A DNA stretch of 64,000 nucleotides from Endobacterium cereale. GTDB taxonomy: Bacteria; Pseudomonadota; Alphaproteobacteria; Rhizobiales; Rhizobiaceae. The position numbers were made by a program, and so were the translations under genes. Shown in pieces: positions 17,585 through 26,798 of this stretch; within the stretch, counting starts at the first letter, position 1; the number at the start of each line of letters is the position of its first letter. Below the pieces are notes generated by a model, which saw only the letters and a list, made by a program, of their open reading frames with translations, had not been told where the DNA came from and ran no database searches. The DNA is taken from assembly GCF_009617585.1 (NCBI RefSeq), contig NZ_WIXI01000022.1:649747-713746 (forward strand). The letters are read 5' to 3'.

Positions 17585-18412
17585 TCAATCCCCCAACATC
17601 TCGAATGTCAGCGAGGCCCAGTCGCTTTCCCAATCCACATCGGAAAACCAGCCGGCACGTCGCATATGCACGGAGCGGATCAGCCAGACACCGGCCTGAG
17701 GCAGATGCATCCGCACCTCTCCCTTCGCATCCGATCGCATGACGATCCTGGCTGCTGGCCTGTCTCTGGCTATGGCTTCAATCTGCGCCCCTGCAAGCGG
17801 CTCACCATCGATCAGCAGACGCAGGTCGAGCACAGCCTCCACCCGTGTCGGGTCCGCAAGCGGCACGATTTCGTATCGCAGCCCGACTGGTCTGGTCACG
17901 AGCTCGCTGCCGATTTCTCCACCGAGAATGGCCTTGGCATTGCGGTAAAACCGCTCACGGCCGACGCGATCCTGCTCGCCCCGCCTGATACGCTCAGCAA
18001 CAATGTCACCCAAGCCGTTCTGGACCAGATATTCATCGAAACGTTGTGCCGGCATTTCGATTTGAGAACCGCCACCGCCATACACGACAAGCGCGGTCTC
18101 GTGGCCGTCAGCCTCGAACAGGCCGGCCGGATCGATATTGTCGGATCCGGCGATTGGTTGCTCTTCTCCAGCCTGAATAATAACAAACCGTTTGAGAAGG
18201 CTGGCCTGCCGTCGCACGGGATCTCCGATGAAATTCTCCCCGACCCGCAACCCAACGGAAACGATCGATCCCGGCAGCGGCCGGAAGGATGATGGTTCTA
18301 TCCAGAAATCATGGGCACAGACCTGCCCTGCGCCGATGAAGAGAAAGGCCCCGGCAAAAGCCGCCAGCGACGATCGCCGCCACCGTGCCTTTCGAAAATG
18401 CGGTGATGACAT
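17585..18412 (-). CDS. DUF4198-like periplasmic protein
   Basis: A 275-residue protein with an N-terminal signal (SSLAAFAGAFLFIGAGQVCA) and a mature start HDFWIEPSSF, the hallmark of the DUF4198 family, which resembles the extracytoplasmic NikM domain of nickel transporters. Two beta-rich segments follow, the second (~200-265) with the pattern of an immunoglobulin-like or carboxypeptidase-regulatory domain (GEPLAGAQIEAIARD, then DAKGEVRMHLPQAGVWLIRSVHM). Gaps of 4 nt on either side show it is co-translated with the DUF4331-like and HupE-like genes. It probably binds a ligand or metal for the HupE-like permease. Confidence 0.7.
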   Translation of the reverse strand: MSSPHFRKARWRRSSLAAFAGAFLFIGAGQVCAHDFWIEPSSFRPLPGSIVSVGLRVGENFIGDPVRRQASLLKRFVIIQAGEEQPIAGSDNIDPAGLFEADGHETALVVYGGGGSQIEMPAQRFDEYLVQNGLGDIVAERIRRGEQDRVGRERFYRNAKAILGGEIGSELVTRPVGLRYEIVPLADPTRVEAVLDLRLLIDGEPLAGAQIEAIARDRPAARIVMRSDAKGEVRMHLPQAGVWLIRSVHMRRAGWFSDVDWESDWASLTFEMLGD

Positions 18413-18416
18413 GCGC

Positions 18417-19607
18417 TTACTGGGCCGGCGCGGTGGCGGGTTTCGCTGCGAATTTTGCCCACAGCCACCGCCATAACCAGATCACCAACCGGCGAATGGC
18501 CTCGACCAAGGCCCAGAAAACAATGGCAAGGACAACGATAATCAGGATGACATAGGGCCAGATGCTCGCGGTCGGCTGCGGCGCTTCGGCCTGATCCGGC
18601 CATTGCTCGGCCACATAAGGAAAGCTCGTCACGAAGGGTTTGTCGTTGACCATCACCCTTGGCCAATCCCCCTCGATGAAGGAGAGTTCCTGCAACAGGC
18701 AGTCGCCCGCCGCACAGACCTGCGCCACGACATCATCCTCCAGCTTGCGACCATTCGGAAAACCCGGCGGAAACTGCGTGCTGTAGATCATCACATCCGG
18801 CTGGGCGTCGTATTTTCGAAGCTGGAAGGTGAATTGCAGGAGATCGGCAACGGCCTTCGACCAGTATTCCCGCTTCTGGCGAAAGAACGTGTAGGTATCG
18901 TCCAGAAACGCCTTGCGCTTGAGGAGCGCCGCAACCTGATCCTTGGGTTCCAGATCATTCAGAAACCCGAAGCGCGGCAATTGGCTGCGAAGCGAACGCC
19001 CGACATGATCGATCCGTCTGCCGTTCTTGGAGGTCGTTGCCCAGAGAACGAAGTGCCGCTGGCCGGCCGGAAAGGCGACCTTCGGCACACGTAGCGCCAT
19101 GGAAATAACATTCTGCTTGAAAAAACGAGGGAACACGAAGGGATCGTCTCGTACACCGCTATACCGAACAGCATTTGGTATCTCTATTCCCGTCGAGCTG
19201 ACTTCCCGAATGCTAGTGTCATCGTTCAGGCGGATCGAGATTGTCGCATCGTCATGAAGCAGCCGTGGCGTTGCGATCGTGCCGCCATAACGCGCCAGAT
19301 CATCCGGTTTGTCAAAGGTCACCGGCGTCGTGAAATCCATATGGATCTGATAGAGATAGTCGCTGAGATCGTAAGGTTTTGGCTTGCGCAACGACCTGCG
19401 GACGTTGAGAATGAGAATCATGTCCTCGCCATCCGGATAAAAGAACAGACCGGTGATGTTCGCTTCCGGATCTGTCAGATTGACCGGATCGGCGTGGTCT
19501 GACGCTGCTGCGAAACAGGGCGCCAGAGACACAACCATGAGAGGCGCCAGCGCCAGCCGAAGCCAGGCACTCCAAAGGCGGCAAAAAAACACGAATGCTG
19601 CGGACAT
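18417..19607 (-). CDS. DUF4331-like secreted, membrane-anchored protein
   Basis: A 396-residue protein with an N-terminal signal (WLRLALAPLMVVSLAPCFAA) and mature start SDHADPVNLTDPEANITGLFFYPDG, recalling the DUF4331 family (S-x-H-A-D-P ... D-x-Y-x-F-x-x-x-x). A single transmembrane helix near the C-terminus (~355-378, WPYVILIIVVLAIVFWALVEA) and a basic tail anchor it. The assignment is by pattern only. ATG 19607 follows CGGGGGAT on the minus strand. It is the first gene of the three-gene operon. Function unknown; the pair with a DUF4198-like protein and a HupE-like permease suggests an envelope complex. Confidence 0.6.
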   Translation of the reverse strand: MSAAFVFFCRLWSAWLRLALAPLMVVSLAPCFAAASDHADPVNLTDPEANITGLFFYPDGEDMILILNVRRSLRKPKPYDLSDYLYQIHMDFTTPVTFDKPDDLARYGGTIATPRLLHDDATISIRLNDDTSIREVSSTGIEIPNAVRYSGVRDDPFVFPRFFKQNVISMALRVPKVAFPAGQRHFVLWATTSKNGRRIDHVGRSLRSQLPRFGFLNDLEPKDQVAALLKRKAFLDDTYTFFRQKREYWSKAVADLLQFTFQLRKYDAQPDVMIYSTQFPPGFPNGRKLEDDVVAQVCAAGDCLLQELSFIEGDWPRVMVNDKPFVTSFPYVAEQWPDQAEAPQPTASIWPYVILIIVVLAIVFWALVEAIRRLVIWLWRWLWAKFAAKPATAPAQ

Positions 19608-19849
19608 AAGACCATCCCCCGAGAGCCCTTACCCATAAATGCCGTATGTCTGCATGATCCGTTTTGTTCCGCGCGGCGTGAAACCGTGGCGCCTCCAAAA
19701 CGGCAAAACACAATCAAAGATTGAATTGCAGCCTATCATGGCTTTTTGCTTTAGCAACAAAAATCAATTTCGCCCGCAGCGGTGGAGTAAAATGGTTTTG
19801 GAGAAAAAAGTCGTCGTGCCGATGGTGCTACCGGTAGCCTTCCACTGAC
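19608..19849 (-). promoter_or_regulatory. Upstream region of the DUF4331-DUF4198-HupE operon
   Basis: An AT-richer non-coding stretch between the gguB terminator and the DUF4331-like gene, so it must contain the operon promoter. It includes a perfect 12-bp palindrome GCTACCGGTAGC (19827-19838) and a short inverted repeat CAATC-AAA-GATTG (19711-19723). Neither has a known binding protein here. Confidence 0.45.
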
Positions 19850-19897
19850 AAAAAAGCCTGCCTGCCGCCTCGTGTCATGACGAGGCGGCAGGCAGGC
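19850..19897 (-). terminator. Rho-independent terminator of the chvE-gguAB transcript
   Basis: A perfect 17-bp stem (19856-19872 with 19881-19897) with an 8-nt loop is followed, on the minus strand, by six T (A run at 19850-19855). It lies 49 nt past the gguB stop. This is the strongest terminator in the window. Confidence 0.95.
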
Positions 19898-19946
19898 TTC
19901 GAACTGACGGTGAGGGACAAAGCCCCTCACCGAAAACTGTCCTGGC

Positions 19947-21137
19947 TCAGCGGCGCTGGTTATAAACGTCGACGCAGACGGCGCCGAGCAGAACCAGGCC
20001 CTTGATGACCTGCTGGTAATCGATGCCGATGCCGAGAATGGACATGCCGTTGTTCATGACACCCATCAGAAAGGCGCCGATGACCGCACCAGTGACCTTA
20101 CCGACGCCGCCATAGGCCGAAGCACCGCCGATGAAGCAGGCCGCGATGACGTCAAGCTCGAAGCCGGTACCGGCTTTCGGCGTGGCACTGTTCAGACGGG
20201 CTGCAACCACGAGGCCGGCAAGTGCTGCCAGAACACCCATGTTGACGAAGGTCCAGAATACCAGACGCGTAGTCTTGATACCCGAGAGTTCGGCTGCGCG
20301 CGCATTGCCGCCGACGGCATAGATCTGTCGGCCGAGAATGGTGCGGTTGGTGAAGAAGCCATAGGCGACGATCAGAACCGCCATGATGATCAGCACGTTG
20401 GGCAGACCGCGATGCGAGGAGATCAGATAGGCGACGTAACCGACGGCTGCGAGAACAAGGATGTTCTTGCCGACGAAGAAACCGAAAGGTTCGCTTTCAA
20501 CACCGTGCAGCATGCGGCGCGAACGACTGCGGAAATTCTGCCAAACCAGCAGGGCAGCAAGAACAAGGCCGATGAGCAGCGAGGTGAGATAGATGCCGCC
20601 ATCCGACGAGATCAACTCGACGACGTAACCCGACGACAGCTTCTGGAAGATCGGCGGGAACGGGCCGATGGCCTGGCTGCCCAAAATGGCGATCATGAAA
20701 CCGCGGAAGACCAGCATGCCCGCCAGCGTGACGATGAAGGACGGTATCTTGAAATAGGCGACAAAATAGCCCTGGATACCGCCGATCACACCGCCGACCA
20801 CGAGGCAGGCGATGATCGACAGCCAGATATCGACGCCCCACCGCACCATCAGAAGCCCGGCGAGACCGCCAATGAAGCCCGCCACCGAACCGACCGACAG
20901 GTCGATATGGCCGGTGACGATAACCATTAGCATGCCCAGCGCCATGATGACGATATAGGAGTTCTGCAGCACGATATTGGTGACGTTGAGCGGCCTCAAG
21001 AGAATGCCGTCGGTGGCGAACTGGAAGAAGATGACGATGACGACAAGCGAGATCAGCATGCCGTAGTCGCGAAGGTTTTCCTTCCAGAAACCGGTGCCCG
21101 CTTTCGGGGCGACCGCTGCTTCCTGTGGAGTGCTCAT
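19947..21137 (-). CDS. gguB: Sugar ABC transporter permease GguB
   Basis: Inner-membrane permease of the ChvE-linked monosaccharide importer (CUT2 class, RbsC/XylH-like). The 396 residues hold about ten transmembrane helices, with the CUT2 signatures GHIDLSVGSVAGF, FVTLAGMLVFRGF, YAVGGNARAAELSGI and a C-terminal ELDVIAACFIGGASAYGGVG. It starts 3 nt after the gguA stop, its ribosome site (AGGGAGAAA) overlapping the gguA end, so the two are coupled. It closes the transcript before the 17-bp hairpin. Confidence 0.93.
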   Translation of the reverse strand: MSTPQEAAVAPKAGTGFWKENLRDYGMLISLVVIVIFFQFATDGILLRPLNVTNIVLQNSYIVIMALGMLMVIVTGHIDLSVGSVAGFIGGLAGLLMVRWGVDIWLSIIACLVVGGVIGGIQGYFVAYFKIPSFIVTLAGMLVFRGFMIAILGSQAIGPFPPIFQKLSSGYVVELISSDGGIYLTSLLIGLVLAALLVWQNFRSRSRRMLHGVESEPFGFFVGKNILVLAAVGYVAYLISSHRGLPNVLIIMAVLIVAYGFFTNRTILGRQIYAVGGNARAAELSGIKTTRLVFWTFVNMGVLAALAGLVVAARLNSATPKAGTGFELDVIAACFIGGASAYGGVGKVTGAVIGAFLMGVMNNGMSILGIGIDYQQVIKGLVLLGAVCVDVYNQRR

Positions 21138-21140
21138 GGT

Positions 21141-22703
21141 TTATTTCTCCCTGCGGCGCATGATGGCGCGCATGATATTTTCTTGCGTTGCCTCTTCGCC
21201 GGCCACTTCGCCGACGAATTCACCCTCGTGCATCACCATGATCCGGTCGCATGTGCCGATCAGCTCGGGCATTTCCGACGAGATCACGATGACGGCCTTC
21301 CCGGCATCCGCAAGTTCGTTGATGATGGAATAGATTTCGTATTTCGCGCCGACATCGATGCCGCGCGTCGGCTCATCCAGGATCAGGATATCCGGGCCGG
21401 TAAACAGCCATTTGGACAGAACCACCTTCTGCTGGTTTCCGCCCGAAAGTTTTCCGGTTTCCTGATAGACATTGTGGCTGCGGATCCGCATGCGGGTGCG
21501 GAATTCCTGCGCCACCTTCATTTCCGAGATATCGTCGATGACACCGCGTGTGGAAACGCCGCCCAAGTGTGCGAGCGAGACATTCTTGCGGATATCCTCC
21601 GCCAGGATGAGGCCGAGCTGCTTGCGGTCTTCGGTGACGTAAGCCAGCCCCGCCTTGATGGCCTTGTGGACATCCGACGTATCGACCGCCTTGCCATGAA
21701 CCTTCACCGTGCCGGTGATGTCACGCCCATAGGCACGACCGAATACGCTCATGGCAAACTCGGTGCGGCCGGCGCCCATGAGGCCCGAAATACCGACGAC
21801 TTCGCCGGCACGCGCCTTCATCGAGACGTTCTTGACCATCTGCCGGCTGGAATGCTGCGGATGATAGACGGACCAGTTTTCGACTTCGAAAATGACGTCG
21901 CCGATCTTTGGCGTGCGTGATGGATAACGGCTTTCGAGATCGCGGTCGACCATGCGCCGCACGATCTCGTCCTCATCGACGGCACCTTCGTGACAATCGA
22001 GCGTGCCGACGGTACGACCGTCGCGCAGAACCGTGATGCGGTCGGCGACTTCGGTGATCTCGTTCAGCTTGTGGCTGATCATGATCGAGGTGATGCCGTT
22101 GCGACGGAATTCCTTGAGGAGTTCCAGAAGTGCGGCGCTATCCGTCTCGTTAAGCGAAGCAGTCGGCTCATCGAGGATCAGCAGGCGGACGTCTTTCGAC
22201 AGGGCCTTGGCGATTTCCACCAGCTGCTGCTTGCCGACGCCGAGATTGGTGATCAGCGTTTCAGGCGCCTCACTGTGGAGGCCCACCTTGGTCAGCAGCG
22301 CCTTCGTGCGGCGATAACGCTCGTCCTGATCGATAACACCGAATTTCGACGGCGCATTGGCCAGAAAGATGTTTTCCGCGATCGACATCAGCGGAATGAG
22401 CGCGAGCTCCTGATGGATGATGATGATGCCGAGTTTTTCGGAATCGTTGATATCGCGGAAATGACGCTCCTCTCCATCGAAGAGGATCGAGCCTTCGTAG
22501 GAACCTGCGGGATAAACACCCGACAGAACCTTCATCAGGGTGGATTTGCCGGCACCGTTTTCGCCGACCAGCGCGTGAATTTCGCCTTCCCTGACGGTAA
22601 AGCTGACATCTGACAGTGCCTTGACGGCACCAAAATTTTTCGAAATGCCGCGCATTTCCAGAATAGGCGGCTTCTCCGCCGCAAGCGGAACCGGATCAAG
22701 CAT
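21141..22703 (-). CDS. gguA: Sugar ABC transporter ATPase GguA
   Basis: Cytoplasmic double-ATPase of a CUT2 sugar importer (520 residues; MglA/XylG-like). The first nucleotide-binding domain has Walker [10 protein letters not shown] and Walker [12 protein letters not shown]. The second has the degenerate Walker [10 protein letters not shown] usual for this class, signature LSGGNQQK and Walker [14 protein letters not shown]. It is expected to power uptake of pentoses and hexoses delivered by ChvE. A hairpin with a U tract lies between chvE and this gene, and its GGGG ribosome site directly follows that U tract. Confidence 0.94.
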   Translation of the reverse strand: MLDPVPLAAEKPPILEMRGISKNFGAVKALSDVSFTVREGEIHALVGENGAGKSTLMKVLSGVYPAGSYEGSILFDGEERHFRDINDSEKLGIIIIHQELALIPLMSIAENIFLANAPSKFGVIDQDERYRRTKALLTKVGLHSEAPETLITNLGVGKQQLVEIAKALSKDVRLLILDEPTASLNETDSAALLELLKEFRRNGITSIMISHKLNEITEVADRITVLRDGRTVGTLDCHEGAVDEDEIVRRMVDRDLESRYPSRTPKIGDVIFEVENWSVYHPQHSSRQMVKNVSMKARAGEVVGISGLMGAGRTEFAMSVFGRAYGRDITGTVKVHGKAVDTSDVHKAIKAGLAYVTEDRKQLGLILAEDIRKNVSLAHLGGVSTRGVIDDISEMKVAQEFRTRMRIRSHNVYQETGKLSGGNQQKVVLSKWLFTGPDILILDEPTRGIDVGAKYEIYSIINELADAGKAVIVISSEMPELIGTCDRIMVMHEGEFVGEVAGEEATQENIMRAIMRRREK

Positions 22704-22717
22704 GACAATACCCCATA

Positions 22718-22752
22718 AAAAAGGGGTCGCGCGGCATATCCGCCGCGCGACC
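22718..22752 (-). terminator. Intercistronic attenuator hairpin between chvE and gguA
   Basis: A perfect 11-bp GC-rich stem GGTCGCGCGGC / GCCGCGCGACC (22725-22735, 22742-22752) is followed on the minus strand by CC and six T, then the gguA ribosome site. It has the form of an intrinsic terminator inside the operon. Partial read-through would give more binding protein than ATPase and permease. Confidence 0.85.
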
Positions 22753-22760
22753 TTCAGACA

Positions 22761-23822
22761 TTACTTGATCTGGGCTTCGGTGTAGTAACCGCTCTTTACC
22801 AGCACATCGACGTTGGTCTTGTCGATGGCGACAGGCTTCAGGAGGTAGGACGGAACGACCTTGTTACCGTTGTTGTAGGTCTTGGTGTCGTTGACCTCAG
22901 GCTCCTTGCCGCTCATGACGGCATCGACCATGTCGACCGTGACCTTGGCAAGGTCACGGGTGTCCTTGAAGATTGTCGAGAACTGTTCGCCAGCGATGAT
23001 CGACTTGACCGAAGGAACTTCAGCGTCCTGACCGGATACGAACGGCATCGGCATGTCGCCGGAGCCGTAACCGACGCCCTTCAGCGACGACAGGATGCCG
23101 ATGGAGATGCCATCATAAGGCGACAGAACAGCGTTCAGCTTCTTGTCGGAATAGGTCGAGGACAGGATGGCGTCCATACGGGATTGTGCGGTTGCCGGGT
23201 CCCAGCGCAGGGTGGCGACCTTGTCCATGCCGGTCTGGCCGGAGCCGACAACGAGCGTGCCCTTGTCGATCAGCGGCTGCAGAACGCTCATGGCGCCGTC
23301 GTAGAAGAAGTAGGCGTTGTTATCGTCCGGCGAACCGCCGAAGAGTTCGATGTTGAACGGACCCTTTTCGGTGTCGGCCTTGAGAGCCTTGACCAGCGTG
23401 GTGGCCTGCAGAACGCCGACCTGGAAGTTATCGAACGTGGCGTAATAATCGACATTCGGCGTGTCGCGGATCAGTCGGTCGTAAGCGATGACCTTGATGC
23501 CGGCGGTGTGCGCCTGAGCCAGAACGTCCGACAGGGTGGTGCCGTCGATAGAAGCGACGACCAGAACCTTGGCGCCCTTGGTGATCATGTTTTCGATCTG
23601 CGACAGCTGGTTCGGGATGTCGTCTTCGGCGTACTGCAGATCGGTCTTGTAACCGCGTTCCTGCAGAACCTTGATCATGTTGTCGCCATCGGCGATCCAG
23701 CGTGCGGACGACTTGGTCGGCATGGCAACGCCGACGAGACCCTTGTCGGCGGCAAATGCCGGTGCGGCAAAGGCGACGGCAGCAGCGATAGCCACCGTCG
23801 ACAGGTATTTGAATACGTTCAT
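22761..23822 (-). CDS. chvE: Multiple-sugar-binding periplasmic protein ChvE
   Basis: Periplasmic sugar-binding protein of 353 residues. The signal peptide ends APAFA-ADKG. The mature protein tracks Agrobacterium ChvE along its length: [85 protein letters not shown] and [22 protein letters not shown]. ChvE binds arabinose, galactose, glucose and uronic acids for uptake and, in tumour-inducing strains, signals through VirA; no vir genes are in this window. ATG 23822 is preceded by GGGAGAG. Nearby enzymes for oxidative arabinose/galactose breakdown fit its ligands. Confidence 0.93.
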   Translation of the reverse strand: MNVFKYLSTVAIAAAVAFAAPAFAADKGLVGVAMPTKSSARWIADGDNMIKVLQERGYKTDLQYAEDDIPNQLSQIENMITKGAKVLVVASIDGTTLSDVLAQAHTAGIKVIAYDRLIRDTPNVDYYATFDNFQVGVLQATTLVKALKADTEKGPFNIELFGGSPDDNNAYFFYDGAMSVLQPLIDKGTLVVGSGQTGMDKVATLRWDPATAQSRMDAILSSTYSDKKLNAVLSPYDGISIGILSSLKGVGYGSGDMPMPFVSGQDAEVPSVKSIIAGEQFSTIFKDTRDLAKVTVDMVDAVMSGKEPEVNDTKTYNNGNKVVPSYLLKPVAIDKTNVDVLVKSGYYTEAQIK

Positions 23823-23949
23823 GACTACTCTCCCAAAAAAAGCGTGCTCACAACGAGCCGCCCATTCCTCTGGGCGACGGCCCTCAGCCGCCGCCTTTGT
23901 TCCTCCGGCGTAACGCCGCCGAAAGTCTCCTAAGCTTGCCCATCGAACG

Positions 23950-23975
23950 CCCCGAAACCACCTTGAATTTCGGGG
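23950..23975 (-). terminator. Stem-loop just after the aldonate dehydratase gene
   Basis: A perfect 8-bp dyad CCCCGAAA / TTTCGGGG (23950-23957, 23968-23975) begins 6 nt past the dehydratase stop and precedes chvE. There is no U tract, so it may stabilise the 3' end or terminate weakly rather than fully separate the two units. Confidence 0.5.
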
Positions 23976-23981
23976 GGTGCG

Positions 23982-25814
23982 TCAATGGTTGTCGCGCGGC
24001 AGGCCTGCCGTTTGCGCGATACGCTGATATTTGATCGCCGGTTCGAGCACGGCGCCGGATTCCATTTGCCCGACGATGCCGCGCTGGATTTCCTGCCAGG
24101 GCGTCTGGTGTTTGGGGTACTTGAAACCACCGTCCGCCTCGAGTGCCTTGTGACGGGTCTCAAGTTCCTCGGCCGAGATCAGGATATCGGCGGTGCCGCG
24201 ACCGACATCGATGCGAACCTTGTCACCGGTGCGCAGGATGGCGAGACCGCCGCCTGCCGCCGCTTCCGGCGAGGCGTTGAGGATGGACGGGCTGCCCGAC
24301 GTGCCGGACTGGCGACCGTCACCGATGCAGGGAAGCGACGAGACGCCCTGCTTCAAAAGGTAATCCGGCGCGCGCATGTTGACGACTTCGGCAGCGCCCG
24401 GATAACCGATCGGACCGGCGCCGCGCATGAACAGAACCGTGTTCGCATCGATTTCCAGCGACGGATCGTCGATACGGTGATGGTAATCCTCCGGACCATC
24501 GAACACGACCGCGCGGCCTTCGAAGGCTTCCGGGTCCTGCGGGTTGGAGAGGTAACGATTGCGGAATTCGTCCGAAATCACGCTCTTCTTCATGATCGCC
24601 GAATTGAACAGGTTGCCGCGCAACACGCGGAAACCGGCATGCGGCTTCAGCGGATTGTCATAGGTGCGGATGACCTTGTCGTCCTCGATGACGGCGCCGC
24701 GACAGTTTTCGCCGATCGTCTTGCCGTTGACGGTCATCGCATCCTCGTGGATGAGACCCTGGGTCATCAGCTGGTTGACGACGGCCGGAACGCCGCCGGC
24801 ATGGTAATAGTCTTCGCCGAGATATTCGCCGGCCGGCTGCAGGTTGACCAGAAGCGGCACTTCCTCGCCATATTGCTGCCAGTCGTCGACAGTCAGTTCC
24901 ACGCCGATATGGCGGGCAAGGCCGTTCAGATGGATCGGCGCATTGGTGGAGCCGCCGATCGCCGAGTTGACGCGGATGGCGTTGATGAAGGCTTCCTTGG
25001 TCATGATGTCGGAAGGCTTCAGGTCTTCCTTGACCATTTCGACGATACGCAGGCCGGTGAGATAGGACACTTCCTGACGATCACGATAGGGCGCCGGGAT
25101 GGCGGCCGAACCCGGCAACTGCATGCCGAGCGCCTCGGCCAGCGAGTTCATGGTCGTTGCCGTGCCCATCGTGTTGCAATAACCGGTGGACGGCGCCGAC
25201 GAGGCAACCAGCTTGACGAAGCCGGCATAGTCGATCTCGCCCTTGGCGAGAAGTTCGCGGGCTTTCCAGACGATGGTGCCCGAACCGGTGCGTTCGCCAC
25301 GGAACCAGCCGTTCAGCATAGGGCCGACTGAGAGTGCGATAGCCGGGATGTTGACGGTGGCCGCCGCCATGAGACAGGCTGGTGTGGTCTTGTCGCAACC
25401 GATGGTCAGAACGACGCCATCGAGCGGATAACCGTAGAGCACTTCGACAAGGCCGAGATAGGCAAGGTTACGGTCGAGGCCCGCGGTCGGACGCTTGCCG
25501 GTTTCCTGGATCGGATGCACCGGAAACTCGATGGCAATGCCGCCGGCTTCGCGAATACCTTCGCGCAGACGGTGCGCCAGTTCCAGATGGTGACGGTTGC
25601 ACGGCGACAGGTCCGAACCGGTCTGGGCAATGCCGATGATCGGACGATCCGACTGCAGTTCGGCCTGGCTGAGGCCAAAATTCATGTAGCGCTCGAGATA
25701 AAGCGCCGTCATGTCGACATTGTCCGGATTGTCGAACCAGGCGCGCGACCGCAGCTTGCGGCCCTTCGCGGCTTCGACGATGGCTTTCGGGTCGTGATTG
25801 TCGGAATGGCTCAT
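23982..25814 (-). CDS. IlvD/Edd-family sugar-acid dehydratase (arabonate/galactonate type)
   Basis: Dehydrates a sugar acid to a 2-keto-3-deoxy acid using an iron-sulfur cluster and Mg2+. The 610 residues contain the three cluster cysteines, Cys72 ([10 protein letters not shown]), Cys140 ([11 protein letters not shown]) and Cys213 ([11 protein letters not shown]), and the C-terminal [17 protein letters not shown]. Length and sequence fit the L-arabonate/D-xylonate/galactonate branch rather than IlvD or Edd. Its position downstream of an arabinose/galactose 1-dehydrogenase and beside chvE argues for L-arabonate or D-galactonate (fuconate is possible). ATG 25814 starts 45 nt after the dehydrogenase stop, in the same transcript. 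Confidence 0.9.
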   Translation of the reverse strand: MSHSDNHDPKAIVEAAKGRKLRSRAWFDNPDNVDMTALYLERYMNFGLSQAELQSDRPIIGIAQTGSDLSPCNRHHLELAHRLREGIREAGGIAIEFPVHPIQETGKRPTAGLDRNLAYLGLVEVLYGYPLDGVVLTIGCDKTTPACLMAAATVNIPAIALSVGPMLNGWFRGERTGSGTIVWKARELLAKGEIDYAGFVKLVASSAPSTGYCNTMGTATTMNSLAEALGMQLPGSAAIPAPYRDRQEVSYLTGLRIVEMVKEDLKPSDIMTKEAFINAIRVNSAIGGSTNAPIHLNGLARHIGVELTVDDWQQYGEEVPLLVNLQPAGEYLGEDYYHAGGVPAVVNQLMTQGLIHEDAMTVNGKTIGENCRGAVIEDDKVIRTYDNPLKPHAGFRVLRGNLFNSAIMKKSVISDEFRNRYLSNPQDPEAFEGRAVVFDGPEDYHHRIDDPSLEIDANTVLFMRGAGPIGYPGAAEVVNMRAPDYLLKQGVSSLPCIGDGRQSGTSGSPSILNASPEAAAGGGLAILRTGDKVRIDVGRGTADILISAEELETRHKALEADGGFKYPKHQTPWQEIQRGIVGQMESGAVLEPAIKYQRIAQTAGLPRDNH

Positions 25815-25859
25815 GATGCTGTTCTCGAATTGGAGGCAAGGGCGGATCGAGTGTTCATC

Positions 25860-26786
25860 TCAATCCTCGAACGCTTCGACGGCGTGGCGACGACCGAGCA
25901 TGAAGGCATCAGCCACATGCACGAGCGGCGAAAAATCGGTATCGATCCCGGAGTTCTGCACGAGTTCGACGAAACGCTCGTAGAGACGGCGGTACTCGTG
26001 GTTTTCGCCCTCCGGCTGCTTTTCGCCATCGATGATGACACGGCCACCGCCATGGGTGAGCGCAACCGGGCCTTCCTCGGTGTCGATGCGGATATCCCAG
26101 GTCTGCGGGCCGGTCTGGCGCCAGTCCATCTCGGCCGTGACGGGAATGCCGCCGGCGGTTTCGAATTTGAGGTTGGCGGCAATCGGTGCTGCCCGGTTTT
26201 CCGGGAAGAACAGGTCGGACGAGGTCAGGTGAAAACTGTCCGGCATGATATGGGTGACGATGGAGAGCGCATTGATACCGGGATCGAAGACGCCGAGACC
26301 GCCCGGCTCCCAGATCCAGGCCTGGCCGGGATGCCAGTAGCGCACATCTTCCTTCCAGATGACCGAGACCGAGCGTAACGTGCGCTTTGCCAGCAGTTCA
26401 CGCACCTGTTCGACGGCAGCGCCCGCCCGCGAATGCCAAGTAGCGTAAAGGCTGACGCCTTTTTCACGCGCCAGTTTTTCCAGCGCAAACACCTCCGCAA
26501 GCGTGGTGCCCGGCGGCTTTTCCAGCATCAGATGTTTGCCGGCTTCAAGCGCCGCCTTTGCCTGCGCAAACCGGCCCTGCGGCGGCGTGCACAGCGAGAT
26601 CGCATCGAGCTCGACGCCCGATGCCAGCATTTCACCGATGTCGCGAAAACAGTGCACGCCTTCCAGCTGTGCATTGCGGCTGGCGACGGCGGTCAGTTCG
26701 ATACCGTCAGCCGCTTCGATGGCGCCGAGATGCTGATCCCTGGCGATTTTCCCAAGCCCGACGATGCCGAGACGAATATTACCCAT
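25860..26786 (-). CDS. L-arabinose/D-galactose 1-dehydrogenase (Gfo/Idh/MocA family)
   Basis: Oxidises the sugar at C1 to its lactone with NAD(P)+, the first step of non-phosphorylating arabinose and galactose breakdown. The 308-residue protein begins with a Rossmann motif (IRLGIVGLGKIARDQH), has the family EKP motif (HLMLEKPPGTTLAEV), and closely follows the Azospirillum brasilense enzyme in WKEDVRYWHPGQAWIWEPGG and GVFDPGINALSIVTHI. I chose ATG 26786 because AAGGAAGAG lies 5 nt upstream; a GTG two codons earlier would overlap that site. It is 12 nt after gguC and upstream of the dehydratase. Confidence 0.9.
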   Translation of the reverse strand: MGNIRLGIVGLGKIARDQHLGAIEAADGIELTAVASRNAQLEGVHCFRDIGEMLASGVELDAISLCTPPQGRFAQAKAALEAGKHLMLEKPPGTTLAEVFALEKLAREKGVSLYATWHSRAGAAVEQVRELLAKRTLRSVSVIWKEDVRYWHPGQAWIWEPGGLGVFDPGINALSIVTHIMPDSFHLTSSDLFFPENRAAPIAANLKFETAGGIPVTAEMDWRQTGPQTWDIRIDTEEGPVALTHGGGRVIIDGEKQPEGENHEYRRLYERFVELVQNSGIDTDFSPLVHVADAFMLGRRHAVEAFED

Positions 26787-26798
26787 TATCACTCTTCC

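Noticed and set aside
22761..23822. Evidence of Ti-plasmid or virulence context because of chvE
   Set aside because: chvE is a chromosomal sugar-binding gene also found in non-pathogenic rhizobia; no vir box, vir gene or T-DNA border is seen.
23985..25331. A 448-codon plus-strand frame opposite the aldonate dehydratase
   Set aside because: The minus strand encodes a full dehydratase with its three cluster cysteines; the opposing frame has no motif.
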